A stretch of DNA of 30,483 nucleotides. Origin: JAXGRD01 sp040766105 (lineage in GTDB: Bacteria; Bacillota; Clostridia; Peptostreptococcales; Anaerovoracaceae). Below are positions 23,964 to 30,483 of this stretch, one piece after another. Each line of letters opens with the position of its first letter. Positions within the stretch are counted from its first letter, which is position 1. Below the pieces are notes generated by a model. That model was given only the letters and a program-made list of their open reading frames with translations. It did no database searches and was not told the origin of the DNA. The stretch spans positions 1-30,483 of the forward strand of contig JAXGRD010000006.1 in assembly GCA_040766105.1 (NCBI GenBank), given 5' to 3'. Both the position numbers and the translations under genes were made by a program.

Positions 23964-24526
23964 TGGGGAAAAAGCTGGAAGACATGTCCCTGGAAGAACT
24001 GTGGCAGCTGTTTCCGATTAAGTTGAGCCGGCACCAAGATGTTTGGCGTGACTGGTACCGAGAAGAGGAGAGACGAATAGTGGACATCTTCCCGGAAATC
24101 ACAGTAAGCGTGAACCATATCGGTAGCACGGCAATCGAGGGGATTTCCGCCAAGCCGATTGTCGATATTTTAGTTGAATTTCCGTTGGACTACGATCTAG
24201 ACACGGCGAGAGAGAAACTGGTTGAAAAGGGCTATATCTGTATGTCGGACAAAGGCAGAATCTCGTTGAACAAGGGTTACTCGGAAGAGGGTTTTGCCGA
24301 GAAGGTTTTTCATGTCCATTTAAGGCACGCCGGTGACAATGATGAATTGTACTTTCGGGATTATATGAATGAAAATCCTGACCTAGCGAAGGCATATGAG
24401 GAACTGAAAATTTCCCTTTGGAAGAAGTATGAACATGAGCGAGATGCTTATACGGAAGGGAAAACCAAGTTTGTTACGGAGAAGACGGCGGAAGCGAAGG
24501 AGAAAAATAAGAATAGGTTGCTGTAA
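23963..24526 (+). CDS. GrpB/UPF0157 family nucleotidyltransferase-fold protein
   Basis: The 187-residue product matches the GrpB family: VNHIGSTAIEGISAKPIVDI near residues 50-69 carries the GS and the acidic residue of a nucleotidyltransferase fold, and HVHLRHAGDNDELYFRDYM and AYEELK follow in the usual order. Some relatives are fused to CoaE (dephospho-CoA kinase), but the reaction is not established. Its ATG shares one base with the stop of the aminotransferase gene. It meets the minus-strand regulator gene head-on with only 8 bases between stops and no visible terminator. Confidence 0.9.
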   Translation: MGKKLEDMSLEELWQLFPIKLSRHQDVWRDWYREEERRIVDIFPEITVSVNHIGSTAIEGISAKPIVDILVEFPLDYDLDTAREKLVEKGYICMSDKGRISLNKGYSEEGFAEKVFHVHLRHAGDNDELYFRDYMNENPDLAKAYEELKISLWKKYEHERDAYTEGKTKFVTEKTAEAKEKNKNRLL

Positions 24527-24534
24527 ATTAATTG

Positions 24535-25842
24535 CTACTTCTTCACGTATTTCGTCTGTCTGCCATTACCACTAGTTTTGAGGACTCCATTTTCAACCAT
24601 TTTCCTTAATAGGCGATTTGATGTGGAAGCGCTAACGCCGAGAAGGTCATCTGTAACAGCACGAGTGATATATCCTTTTTCCTGAATATGAGAAAGAACG
24701 GTTGCCTCGTTTGAATCAGTAGATTCTAAAGGCTCCATTACGCCGGTAGATGTAGGATAGTTTATATTTGGCAATGAGATTTTGAAAGCGTTATCGGTTA
24801 CTTTGATTTTAGGTTTTTGAGAAAAATCTTTGTAAGCATTTATAATTTTTTGCATTCCTGTACCATACGCCTCAACCAGATGTAGGCGATAAAAGATTGC
24901 AGCGAGTTTCGGATTTCGACACACTGATAATCCTATCATAATATCATTTTGAGAAATGCCGGGCAGAAGACCGCCAACGGAAACAAATTCTATGCGATCT
25001 TCGTAAATGCTAATAAGCGTACTGGCACTAATGGAATAATCACGATGAACGAGTGCATTTAATATAGCCTCTCTCAAGGCGGTTTCAGGATAATCTCGCA
25101 TGTCTATTCTACGAAGTTTATCAAAAGAAGAATGGGTCTGATTACGGAAATCAATATAAGAATAGACGTTCTCCATCTGTTCAAACAAAGAACCACCGAA
25201 TTCACGCCGATCTTTAAATTCTGTTTGATCAACACCTTGGAAAGTTGCAACCTTTATGGTGTGCAAACACTGATCGGATAGTAGCAAAGCAACATTTGTA
25301 TATATCCCGTCTGCGTTGATGAGTCCTAACGTTCTCTTTTGCTCTTCGCCAAATTCAATACCGCGATGTTTAAATTCGGAGGATGCAGTTTGAAACGTAA
25401 GTTGTTGCTCTAAAGAACGCATAGATTCAAAGCTATCGCCATCGGTTTCTTTTATCATTCGCCGTATATTTGTATCGGTTGAAGGATCGGAAGAGGATCC
25501 GTTACGAACGTAGACACCGCTTGGTTTTAAGCCTTTGCTGGCAAGATAGTATGGTTTATCTGTTCCTTTTTGGATTGCAATGGATAAAATTTGCTTTCCA
25601 TCTGCGGTAAGAGAATCAAACTTGATGAACATTGTTACATCAGGTTTGATTGCATCTCGTATCATATTCTTGACCTGCAGGATTGTTTCATCAATATCAG
25701 ATATACCCACTGGCTTACCATCATCGTTCACGCCGATAAAAATGGTTCCCCCTTGCGTATTGGCAAATGCTACAACTTCTTTGACCAAATTCGGCACTAC
25801 AGATTCTTTTAGTTCGACAACATCACTTTCCTTAAAAATCAT
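24535..25842 (-). CDS. Schlafen/AlbA_2-domain transcriptional regulator with GHKL-type fold and helix-turn-helix
   Basis: The 435-residue product begins with an AlbA_2 (Schlafen-like) domain at about 1-120, with ESDVVELKES, FANTQGGTIFIGVNDDG and YVRNGSSS. A histidine-kinase-like ATPase fold (HATPase_c_4) lies near 240-330, with LREAILNALVHRDYS and the GTGM loop. A winged helix at the C-terminus (about 365-435) should bind DNA. Such proteins are predicted regulators and some act in phage defence. ATG 25842 is preferred: GGAGG lies 7 bases upstream, whereas the first ATG at 25848 would be just 1 base from it. Its promoter is crowded with TGACGAG repeats, suggesting it controls itself. Confidence 0.85.
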   Translation of the reverse strand: MIFKESDVVELKESVVPNLVKEVVAFANTQGGTIFIGVNDDGKPVGISDIDETILQVKNMIRDAIKPDVTMFIKFDSLTADGKQILSIAIQKGTDKPYYLASKGLKPSGVYVRNGSSSDPSTDTNIRRMIKETDGDSFESMRSLEQQLTFQTASSEFKHRGIEFGEEQKRTLGLINADGIYTNVALLLSDQCLHTIKVATFQGVDQTEFKDRREFGGSLFEQMENVYSYIDFRNQTHSSFDKLRRIDMRDYPETALREAILNALVHRDYSISASTLISIYEDRIEFVSVGGLLPGISQNDIMIGLSVCRNPKLAAIFYRLHLVEAYGTGMQKIINAYKDFSQKPKIKVTDNAFKISLPNINYPTSTGVMEPLESTDSNEATVLSHIQEKGYITRAVTDDLLGVSASTSNRLLRKMVENGVLKTSGNGRQTKYVKK

Positions 25843-25853
25843 TTCCATACCTC

Positions 25854-25921
25854 CTCGTCATCTTGTCATCATTATAGCCCATCTCGTCATTCTCGTCAAG
25901 GACTGTGACGAGAATGACGAG
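25854..25921 (-). promoter_or_regulatory. Cluster of CTCGTCAT/ATGACGAG operator repeats
   Basis: Four CTCGTCA-like units on the plus strand form two tandem pairs: CTCGTCAT-CTTGTCAT (25854-25869, period 8) and CTCGTCAT-TCTCGTCA (25883-25898, period 9). The second pair is mirrored by TGACGAGAATGACGAG (25906-25921), giving a perfect 16-bp inverted repeat with a 7-base centre. The units lie on the -35 box and between the -10 and the ribosome site. This is what an autoregulated promoter would look like. A hairpin in RNA is possible but has no T-tract. Confidence 0.65.
25871..25899 (-). promoter_or_regulatory. Promoter of the AlbA_2 regulator gene
   Basis: On the minus strand TTGACG (25899-25894) and TATAAT (25876-25871) are 17 bases apart, about 30 bases from the start codon. 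The -35 box is itself part of a TGACGAG repeat unit, so binding there would block polymerase. Confidence 0.8.
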
Positions 25922-25928
25922 GAGAACT

Positions 25929-25960
25929 AAAACACCCCTTCCCAACCCGGAAAGGGGTGT
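25929..25960 (-). terminator. Intrinsic terminator of the hemerythrin operon
   Basis: On the minus strand ACACCCCTT (25960-25952) pairs with AAGGGGTGT (25940-25932), and inner TCC/GGA pairing is possible with one bulge; TTTT follows. It begins 8 bases after the hemerythrin stop codon. Confidence 0.8.
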
Positions 25961-25968
25961 GCGCTTTT

Positions 25969-26538
25969 CTATGCTTTTACCTTATATTTACTTTCCAATC
26001 TCTCCAGGATTTCCATGTAGCGTTTCTGAACGCCTTTTTCTTCTTCTTGCTCTTCGAACTTCTTGCTCTTTGCGTCCACGTCTTTCAGAGAGTCGGCGGT
26101 AAGTTGTCTTTCTGCAAAGGTGTAAACCACGTTGTCTTCTTTTTCAATGTGGCGACGAAGGAGTCTTGCGTACCCCATTGCCTCGGTGAGGATGTCCAGC
26201 TTGTACTCGGTCTTTGGGTTTTCTTCGTACTGATCCAGTGCGGTAGCCAAGGACATGGCATGGTCTCTACCTAGGTCGTGCTCCACCAGCATACCGTGGG
26301 TGACCAGGTTTTCGGCGACGGCGCCCAGGTGCTTGGTCATTTCCGGGAAGAGATAATCTTCTTCTTTACCATGATGGTGCTTGTCGGCGTAGTTGCGGAT
26401 GAAGTCCACCATCTCCTTAAAGTCGGAGACATTAACTTCTTCCCCCTCCATGACACCGATGGAAGCACTTCTGACCACTTCCAACATGCGCACGATGTTC
26501 TTGTGCTCTGCTACCATTAATTCTATTGCGTAACTCAT
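25969..26538 (-). CDS. Hemerythrin-domain protein
   Basis: The 189-residue product is a four-helix hemerythrin-type protein that should bind a di-iron centre and so sense or handle O2, NO or peroxide, or repair iron-sulfur clusters. Candidate ligands are His12, the HHHGKEE group (His54-56, Glu60), His81, His87 and His93 in EHDLGRDH, and His130 with Glu134 in HIEKED. A coiled-coil-like basic/acidic tail (about 150-189) follows. ATG 26538 is chosen since GGAGAAG lies upstream and the domain begins there; a longer in-frame version to 26613 would start inside the preceding gene. It is the last gene of a three-gene operon. Confidence 0.9.
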   Translation of the reverse strand: MSYAIELMVAEHKNIVRMLEVVRSASIGVMEGEEVNVSDFKEMVDFIRNYADKHHHGKEEDYLFPEMTKHLGAVAENLVTHGMLVEHDLGRDHAMSLATALDQYEENPKTEYKLDILTEAMGYARLLRRHIEKEDNVVYTFAERQLTADSLKDVDAKSKKFEEQEEEKGVQKRYMEILERLESKYKVKA

Positions 26539-26551
26539 ATTTTCTTCTCCA

Positions 26552-27151
26552 TTATTTCCGCAGGGTATACCGGGTGTGGTCTTCATCGGCCAAGGTATAG
26601 GCGGTTTTTTCAATCATGCCTTCCATGAACTTGGTGCGCAGGGCGTAGTAATCTCCTGCTCCCAAGCCTTCCTCTTCCCAATACTGACCGTGAATGTCCT
26701 GACTTTGCTCCCAAGCAAATGCATCATCGTCGTTGGAGACAACTGCATTGACTCTGTCGCAGGGCATGCCGTTGAGCAAGGTGTCGTCGAACTTCTTGTA
26801 TACTTCCTGTGCGGAGCTTTCTGCAGGCAGGGCCTGTTCTTCGCCAAAGGCCTTGAGGATATCCAAGATGCGGTCAAAGGAATCCGGGTTGTTCTTTACG
26901 ATTCCCGCAACCAGTGCAGCGTACCTAGCTTCTGCATCTTCGATTCTTCCCTGTAGCCATCCATGGATGTTATTTCCGTCGATGACTTCGTCCAAGGGAC
27001 GGTCGTCCTTGTTTACATAGTCTGCCGGGGATTTTTCGCCGGATTTCCATTTGTTCTCGGCGGCGACTTCAGCGATTCTGCTGATGACCTCCTCCTGCAG
27101 CTGGATTTTGTTGTATAACCAATGATGGATTGGTCCTAAAAATCTGCTCAC
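26552..27151 (-). CDS. Conserved-looking protein of unknown function between DUF1858 and hemerythrin genes
   Basis: The 199-residue product starts MSRFLGPIHHWLYNKIQLQE and includes several histidines and acidic residues (for example His9-His10, NNIHGWLQGRIEDAEARYA near 60-78, and SNDDDAFAWEQSQDIHGQYW). Most of it looks alpha-helical. No signal peptide or membrane segment is seen. I do not recognise a named family. The start is GTG at 27151, with AAAGGAG upstream. The gaps to its neighbours are 12 and 13 bases, so all three genes form one operon. The partner genes suggest a role in redox or metal-centre chemistry, with this protein perhaps binding a metal or a cofactor. Confidence 0.8.
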   Translation of the reverse strand: MSRFLGPIHHWLYNKIQLQEEVISRIAEVAAENKWKSGEKSPADYVNKDDRPLDEVIDGNNIHGWLQGRIEDAEARYAALVAGIVKNNPDSFDRILDILKAFGEEQALPAESSAQEVYKKFDDTLLNGMPCDRVNAVVSNDDDAFAWEQSQDIHGQYWEEEGLGAGDYYALRTKFMEGMIEKTAYTLADEDHTRYTLRK

Positions 27152-27163
27152 GTTTCTCTCCTT

Positions 27164-27367
27164 TTACTTCTTCAGCGCGCCGTTTAATGCGTCAACAACC
27201 TTTTCCGGCTCCAGACCGTGAACGAAGGCGGCGTCCGCTAGGGATTCTGCCTGAGAAGATGGACAACCTAGGCAGTGCATTCCCATTCCCATGAGGGTAT
27301 CGATAACCTCGGGATACTCGTTAACAACCTGACCTACCAACATATCGCTTGTGATTTTCTTTTCCAT
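27164..27367 (-). CDS. DUF1858 (hybrid-cluster-protein-associated) redox disulfide protein
   Basis: The 67-residue product fits DUF1858: ITSDMLVGQVVNEYPEVIDTL, then GMHCLGCPSSQAESL with a CxxC pair (Cys32, Cys35), then EKVVDALNGALKK. The domain is found alone or attached to hybrid-cluster and hemerythrin-type proteins in anaerobes, and resembles the ScdA/RIC N-terminal domain in form. GGAGG upstream supports the ATG. It is the first gene of the operon; the upstream region holds a TTGACT on the minus strand without a clear -10. Confidence 0.9.
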   Translation of the reverse strand: MEKKITSDMLVGQVVNEYPEVIDTLMGMGMHCLGCPSSQAESLADAAFVHGLEPEKVVDALNGALKK

Positions 27368-27606
27368 TTTATTTCCTCCTTGTATTGCATAAGCACATGA
27401 TTATTTTTCTTTCTGAAGTCAATTTACTACAGATAAGGGGGAGGGTTCTGTTGTAAAAACAACGAAAACAAGCGAAAAAAGAAAATTCTTTTTCGCGGGA
27501 GGTGGATAAAGGCAAAATAATTACCACTTGAGCGTTTGGGAGCACTTTTGTGATTCCATTGTTCGACAGCCGGGAGTACAATAAACCCAAGAAGGGAGTG
27601 AGCGAG

Positions 27607-27930
27607 ATGAAAAAGAAGTTCATTACAATTACCGGAACCAGACACTACTATGGAAATGAGTATTTCAAAAAGGGAATGAAGGTGCGACTCATAAAGGAGA
27701 AGGACAATGGGTTCGACAAAGAGGCCATTAAGGTGGAGGTAAACGGCCTGGGAACGGTTGGCTATGTTGCCAACAGCCCCTATACCGTTTTAGGTGAAAG
27801 CTATAGCGCGGGGCGAATCTACGATCAAATTGGTAAAGATGCGGAAGCAAAGGTCAAGTACATACTTCCCCAAGGTGTGGTTTGTACGCTAAAGAAGAGG
27901 AAGGAGAAGGGAACATGTACGGAGCAATAA
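27607..27930 (+). CDS. HIRAN-domain protein
   Basis: The 107-residue product is a single HIRAN domain: FITITGTRHYYG at the start, GMKVRLIKEKDNGFDKEAIKV in the middle and VGYVANSPYTVL near the end of the fold. HIRAN domains bind DNA ends or damaged DNA and occur alone or in helicases. The ATG at 27607 has GGGAG upstream; an earlier in-frame start at 27550 lacks a good site. Its last 16 bases overlap the ADP-ribosylglycohydrolase gene, so the two are coupled. The tail (KKRKEKGTCTEQ) is basic. Confidence 0.85.
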   Translation: MKKKFITITGTRHYYGNEYFKKGMKVRLIKEKDNGFDKEAIKVEVNGLGTVGYVANSPYTVLGESYSAGRIYDQIGKDAEAKVKYILPQGVVCTLKKRKEKGTCTEQ

Positions 27931-28694
27931 TTGGGGACATGGTGGGAAGCATCCATGAGTTTCTTCCCATAAAACAAAAGGATTTTCCACTTTTTGTCCA
28001 AGGAAGCCAGCCCACGGATGATTCGGTCATGACCATCGCTGTAGCCGAAGCGCTATTGTCTTCCAAGGATGATACGAAAACTGTTCTGGTTGAAAAAATG
28101 CAAGATTGGGGGAGAAGATACCCCAACGCCGGATATGGCGGTCGTTTTATCCACTGGATATTTTCCGATGATCCTGAACCCTATAATAGCTTTGGAAATG
28201 GGTCGGCAATGCGCGTGTCCCCCGTAGGATGGCTTTACAATGACTTACATACGGTGCAAAAGATGGCACGGCTGACGGCAGAAGTGACCCACAACCATCC
28301 GGAAGGAATCAAGGGAGCCGAGTCCACAGCTGCGGCAATCTTCTTGGCAAGAACCGGAGCGACAAAAGGCAAAATCAAGGAGTACATCCAAGAAGAGTTC
28401 GGCTACGACCTGGAGAGAACCTGTGATGAAATCAGAGGAGGTTATGCCTTTGATGTAACTTGTCAGGGTTCGGTCCCCGAATCTATTATTGCATTCTTGG
28501 ACGGAAAGGATTACGAGGATGTGATTCGCAACGCGATCTCCTTGGGAGGAGATGCGGACACACAAGCAGCCATTGCCGGTTCCATTGCAGAGGCATTCTT
28601 TGGCATCCCCCAAGATCTCATAGCGGAATGCAATCGAAGATTGCCACTGGACATGAAAAAAGTTGTAGATGATTTCTATAGAGCCATCAATTGA
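27915..28694 (+). CDS. ADP-ribosylglycohydrolase-family protein
   Basis: The 259-residue product belongs to the ARH/DraG family, which removes ADP-ribose from proteins, nucleic acids or small molecules using two magnesium ions. Metal-binding motifs are visible: GDMVGS near the start, TDDS (34-37), GNGSAMR (94-100) and LGGDADT with Asp213 and Asp215 near the end. The length is short but normal for bacterial members. GGAGAAGGG lies before ATG 27915, so this start is preferred over an in-frame one at 27882. The 16-base overlap with the HIRAN gene suggests a common role, perhaps reversing ADP-ribosylation linked to DNA damage or phage defence; that is inference. Confidence 0.92.
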   Translation: MYGAIIGDMVGSIHEFLPIKQKDFPLFVQGSQPTDDSVMTIAVAEALLSSKDDTKTVLVEKMQDWGRRYPNAGYGGRFIHWIFSDDPEPYNSFGNGSAMRVSPVGWLYNDLHTVQKMARLTAEVTHNHPEGIKGAESTAAAIFLARTGATKGKIKEYIQEEFGYDLERTCDEIRGGYAFDVTCQGSVPESIIAFLDGKDYEDVIRNAISLGGDADTQAAIAGSIAEAFFGIPQDLIAECNRRLPLDMKKVVDDFYRAIN

Positions 28695-28747
28695 GTGAAG
28701 GGGTGCAATGTGATAAAATGAGTGCAAATCAGGAAAGGGGACCGGAG

Positions 28748-29713
28748 ATGAGTGATAACACCATGAAACGACGAATGTTTCTTTTGCAAAAGCTGCTGTA
28801 TGATGAAACCGACGAGGAACATCAAATCAGCACTTTTGAAATTCTCGAATACCTTGAAAAGGAAGGTGTTCCCACAAACCGTAAAACACTGAAGAAGAAC
28901 TTAGATGTCTTGGTGGAGCAGGGAATGGACATTGTAACCGTTGTCAGCAAACCAAACCGATATTTTCTCGGCGCTAGGGAGTTTGAGCTACCGGAACTGA
29001 AGTTGCTTTTGGATGCTGTATGTTCTTCTCGCTTCATCACGCAAAAGAAGAGCAGACAGTTGACAAAGAAGTTGACGGACCTGGCAAGCAACAGCCAGAA
29101 AAAAGAGCTGGAGCGGCATGTCTACCCCACCAATCGAGTGAAACCACGGAACGAATGTATCTATTATACGGTGGACCGAATCAACGATGCCATCAGCAGA
29201 AAGAAGAAGATTAGTTTTCAATACACGGAGTACACCGCCGAGAAAAAGAAGGTTTTCCGAAACGATGGAGAGGTGTATGTCATCAGCCCCTATGTGCTCT
29301 TCTGGAACGACGACTTTTACTATGTGGTAGGGTTTTCTGACAAGCATGAAAATGTTTCCGTCTTTCGGGTGGACCGTTTGCATGAGCCCACCGTTTTGGA
29401 AGAGAAGGCGGTGAAGAAACCGAAGGGTTTTAGAATCGACGATTACTCCAAACGGATTTTCGAGATGTACGATGGCGAGACGGTTGAGGTTAGGCTGGAA
29501 TGTAAGAACCGACTCATGAAGTATATCATCGACCGCTTCGGTGAAAATGTAAAGACGAAAGTGAATTCGGAGGAAACCTTTGTAGCCACTGTGGGCGTGG
29601 CGTTGAGTCCTACTTTCTACGGTTGGATTTTCCAGTTTTGCGGAGATATACAGATTCAATGGCCTGAGAAGGCGATAGAGGAAATGAAGGAAATGGCAAA
29701 GGTGTGGCAATGA
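28748..29713 (+). CDS. WYL-domain transcriptional regulator
   Basis: The 321-residue product has an N-terminal winged helix (about 8-75) and a WYL domain at about 135-215, with KKKISFQYTEY, SPYVLFWNDDFYYVVGFSDKH and FRVDRLHEP, then a C-terminal WCX-like segment. WYL regulators sense ligands, often nucleotides or nucleic acids, and commonly sit in stress and phage-defence loci. ATG 28748 is preferred, with AAAGGGG about 7 bases upstream; an in-frame ATG at 28718 has a more distant site. The gene lies 53 bases after the ADP-ribosylglycohydrolase and overlaps the acetyltransferase by 4. Confidence 0.9.
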   Translation: MSDNTMKRRMFLLQKLLYDETDEEHQISTFEILEYLEKEGVPTNRKTLKKNLDVLVEQGMDIVTVVSKPNRYFLGAREFELPELKLLLDAVCSSRFITQKKSRQLTKKLTDLASNSQKKELERHVYPTNRVKPRNECIYYTVDRINDAISRKKKISFQYTEYTAEKKKVFRNDGEVYVISPYVLFWNDDFYYVVGFSDKHENVSVFRVDRLHEPTVLEEKAVKKPKGFRIDDYSKRIFEMYDGETVEVRLECKNRLMKYIIDRFGENVKTKVNSEETFVATVGVALSPTFYGWIFQFCGDIQIQWPEKAIEEMKEMAKVWQ

Positions 29714-30246
29714 TTCATTTCAAAGAAGTGACGCAGGAAAATTTTGAGGCGGTCATCAACTTAAAGATGAAGGACTCCCAGATAGATTTTCTGGAGAGCA
29801 ATTTGTATTCCCTGGCGGAAGCCAAGGTCTTTGATTATTTGGAGCCTAGAGCGATATACCACAATGAGGACCTGATTGGTTTCATGCTCTATTATTTTCA
29901 ACCCCACGATGTGTCTCGTGAGATGGGGCCGGGAGAAGGAAAGCACGAGGTGCACTCCGATGGGATGGATTACGTGTATTTTAAGCGGCTGATGTTGGAC
30001 GAAAAGTGGCAGGGACGGGGCTTGGGAAGAGCAGCCATGGAAGCTGCTTTCAAGTTTTTCGTTGAGGAATATCCCTCTATCGGCTTTGTGGAGCTGATGC
30101 ATTACAAGGATAACGAAGGCGGGGCGACTTTGTACGAATCGGCCGGCTACGCTTTGACCGGTGAGACGAGGAAGACGCTGAGACCGGGAACGACAGATCA
30201 ATATGATGAAGAAGTGGTGAGAAGACGTGGAAAAGGATCGATTTAA
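29710..30246 (+). CDS. GNAT-family N-acetyltransferase (spermidine/BltD-like)
   Basis: The 178-residue product has the acetyl-CoA-binding motif A, LMLDEKWQGRGLGRAAMEA, with QGRGLG at 101-106, and a motif B segment LYESAGYALTGE. The N-terminus (ISFREVTQENFEAVINLKM-like) resembles PaiA/BltD polyamine acetyltransferases, so a polyamine or small amine may be acetylated; the substrate is not fixed. ATG 29710 overlaps the stop of the WYL gene as ATGA, so I prefer it to the GTG at 29704. It overlaps the DUF1653 gene by 20 bases. Confidence 0.85.
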   Translation: MIHFKEVTQENFEAVINLKMKDSQIDFLESNLYSLAEAKVFDYLEPRAIYHNEDLIGFMLYYFQPHDVSREMGPGEGKHEVHSDGMDYVYFKRLMLDEKWQGRGLGRAAMEAAFKFFVEEYPSIGFVELMHYKDNEGGATLYESAGYALTGETRKTLRPGTTDQYDEEVVRRRGKGSI

Positions 30247-30483
30247 ACAGGGAGATATGGTCCGACACTTCAAGTGGGAGACCCTGACGGAAGAAGAGAA
30301 AGAATCCAAGAGGTATATGTACCTCATCATTGGTGTTGCCATCCATAGCGAAACGCGAGAATCGTTTATGGTATACAAAGCCCTGTACGACGATGAGGAG
30401 TTATTCATACGCCCCTTGGATATGTTCCTCAGCGAAGTGGAGCACGATAAGTATCCCTATATCAAGCAGAAATATAGATTTGA
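30227..30483 (+). CDS. DUF1653-family small protein (cut by the window end)
   Basis: The visible 85 codons give the DUF1653 pattern: FKQGDMVRHFKWE at the start, YLIIGVAIHSETRESFMVYKALY in the middle and IRPLDMFLSEVE then KYPYIKQKYRF at the edge. The family usually ends with one or two more residues, so almost all of the gene is here. No function is known. GTG at 30227 is chosen because the domain starts at once after it; an ATG at 30257 would cut the domain and stands too close to its GGGAG. It overlaps the acetyltransferase gene by 20 bases. Confidence 0.8.
   Translation, partial: MEKDRFKQGDMVRHFKWETLTEEEKESKRYMYLIIGVAIHSETRESFMVYKALYDDEELFIRPLDMFLSEVEHDKYPYIKQKYRF

Noticed and set aside
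1..30483. CRISPR arrays, insertion sequences with transposase, or prophage genes
   Set aside because: No regularly spaced repeats, transposase, integrase or structural phage genes were seen in the window; only two possible small remnants remain, at 3.6 and 18.7 kb.

Overview
The window looks like chromosomal DNA from an anaerobic, low-to-mid GC Firmicute (class Clostridia). The reasons are an oxygen-independent B12-dependent ribonucleotide reductase, strong AGGAGG-type ribosome sites, sigma-A-like promoters, an ornithine-racemase-type enzyme, and the mercury-methylation pair hgcA/hgcB, which is confined to anaerobes. The species cannot be fixed from this sequence alone.

Layout. At 1-1900 a sigma-A-like promoter drives a small membrane protein, hgcA (corrinoid protein) and hgcB (ferredoxin); this is the most notable content. 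At 1907-2669 lies a nucleotidyltransferase gene broken by one extra T in a T7 run, followed by a tRNA-Thr/tRNA-Ala pair with promoter and terminator. At 3.1-4.2 kb are a small lipoprotein gene on the minus strand and a decayed gene fragment. From 4.2 to 7.3 kb come a SixA-type phosphatase fused to a CHAD domain, an iron-sulfur-flavoprotein-like reductase and a GlmS-like isomerase without its glutaminase half. nrdJ follows with its own promoter and candidate NrdR boxes.

At 9.8-15 kb one operon holds a C_GCAxxG_C_C redox-type protein, two different AMP-forming acyl-CoA synthetases and an ornithine/alanine-racemase-like PLP enzyme, mostly coupled by overlaps or very short gaps. A perfect-consensus promoter then drives greA and a lysS whose product carries an extra C-terminal tRNA-binding domain. 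At 17.5-20.8 kb are an HD-domain (ppGpp-hydrolase-like) protein, small membrane proteins and an MFS exporter. At 20.8-24.5 kb an alkylation-repair pair (Ada N-terminus fused to AlkA, then Ogt) is followed by an aminotransferase and a GrpB-family protein.

On the minus strand are a Schlafen/AlbA_2-type regulator under a repeat-rich promoter, and an operon of DUF1858, an unknown 199-aa protein and a hemerythrin, which looks like an oxygen/NO or metal-redox stress module. The right end (27.6-30.5 kb) is a tightly packed plus-strand set: HIRAN protein, ADP-ribosylglycohydrolase, WYL regulator, GNAT acetyltransferase and a DUF1653 protein cut by the window edge.

Most of the window is ordinary housekeeping and accessory chromosome. 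The strongest signals for follow-up are hgcAB with its membrane-protein leader gene, the domain fusions and losses (SixA-CHAD, LysRS with tRNA-binding domain, glutaminase-less GlmS), the hemerythrin operon, the operator cluster at 25.85-25.92 kb, and the HIRAN/ADP-ribosylglycohydrolase/WYL group.
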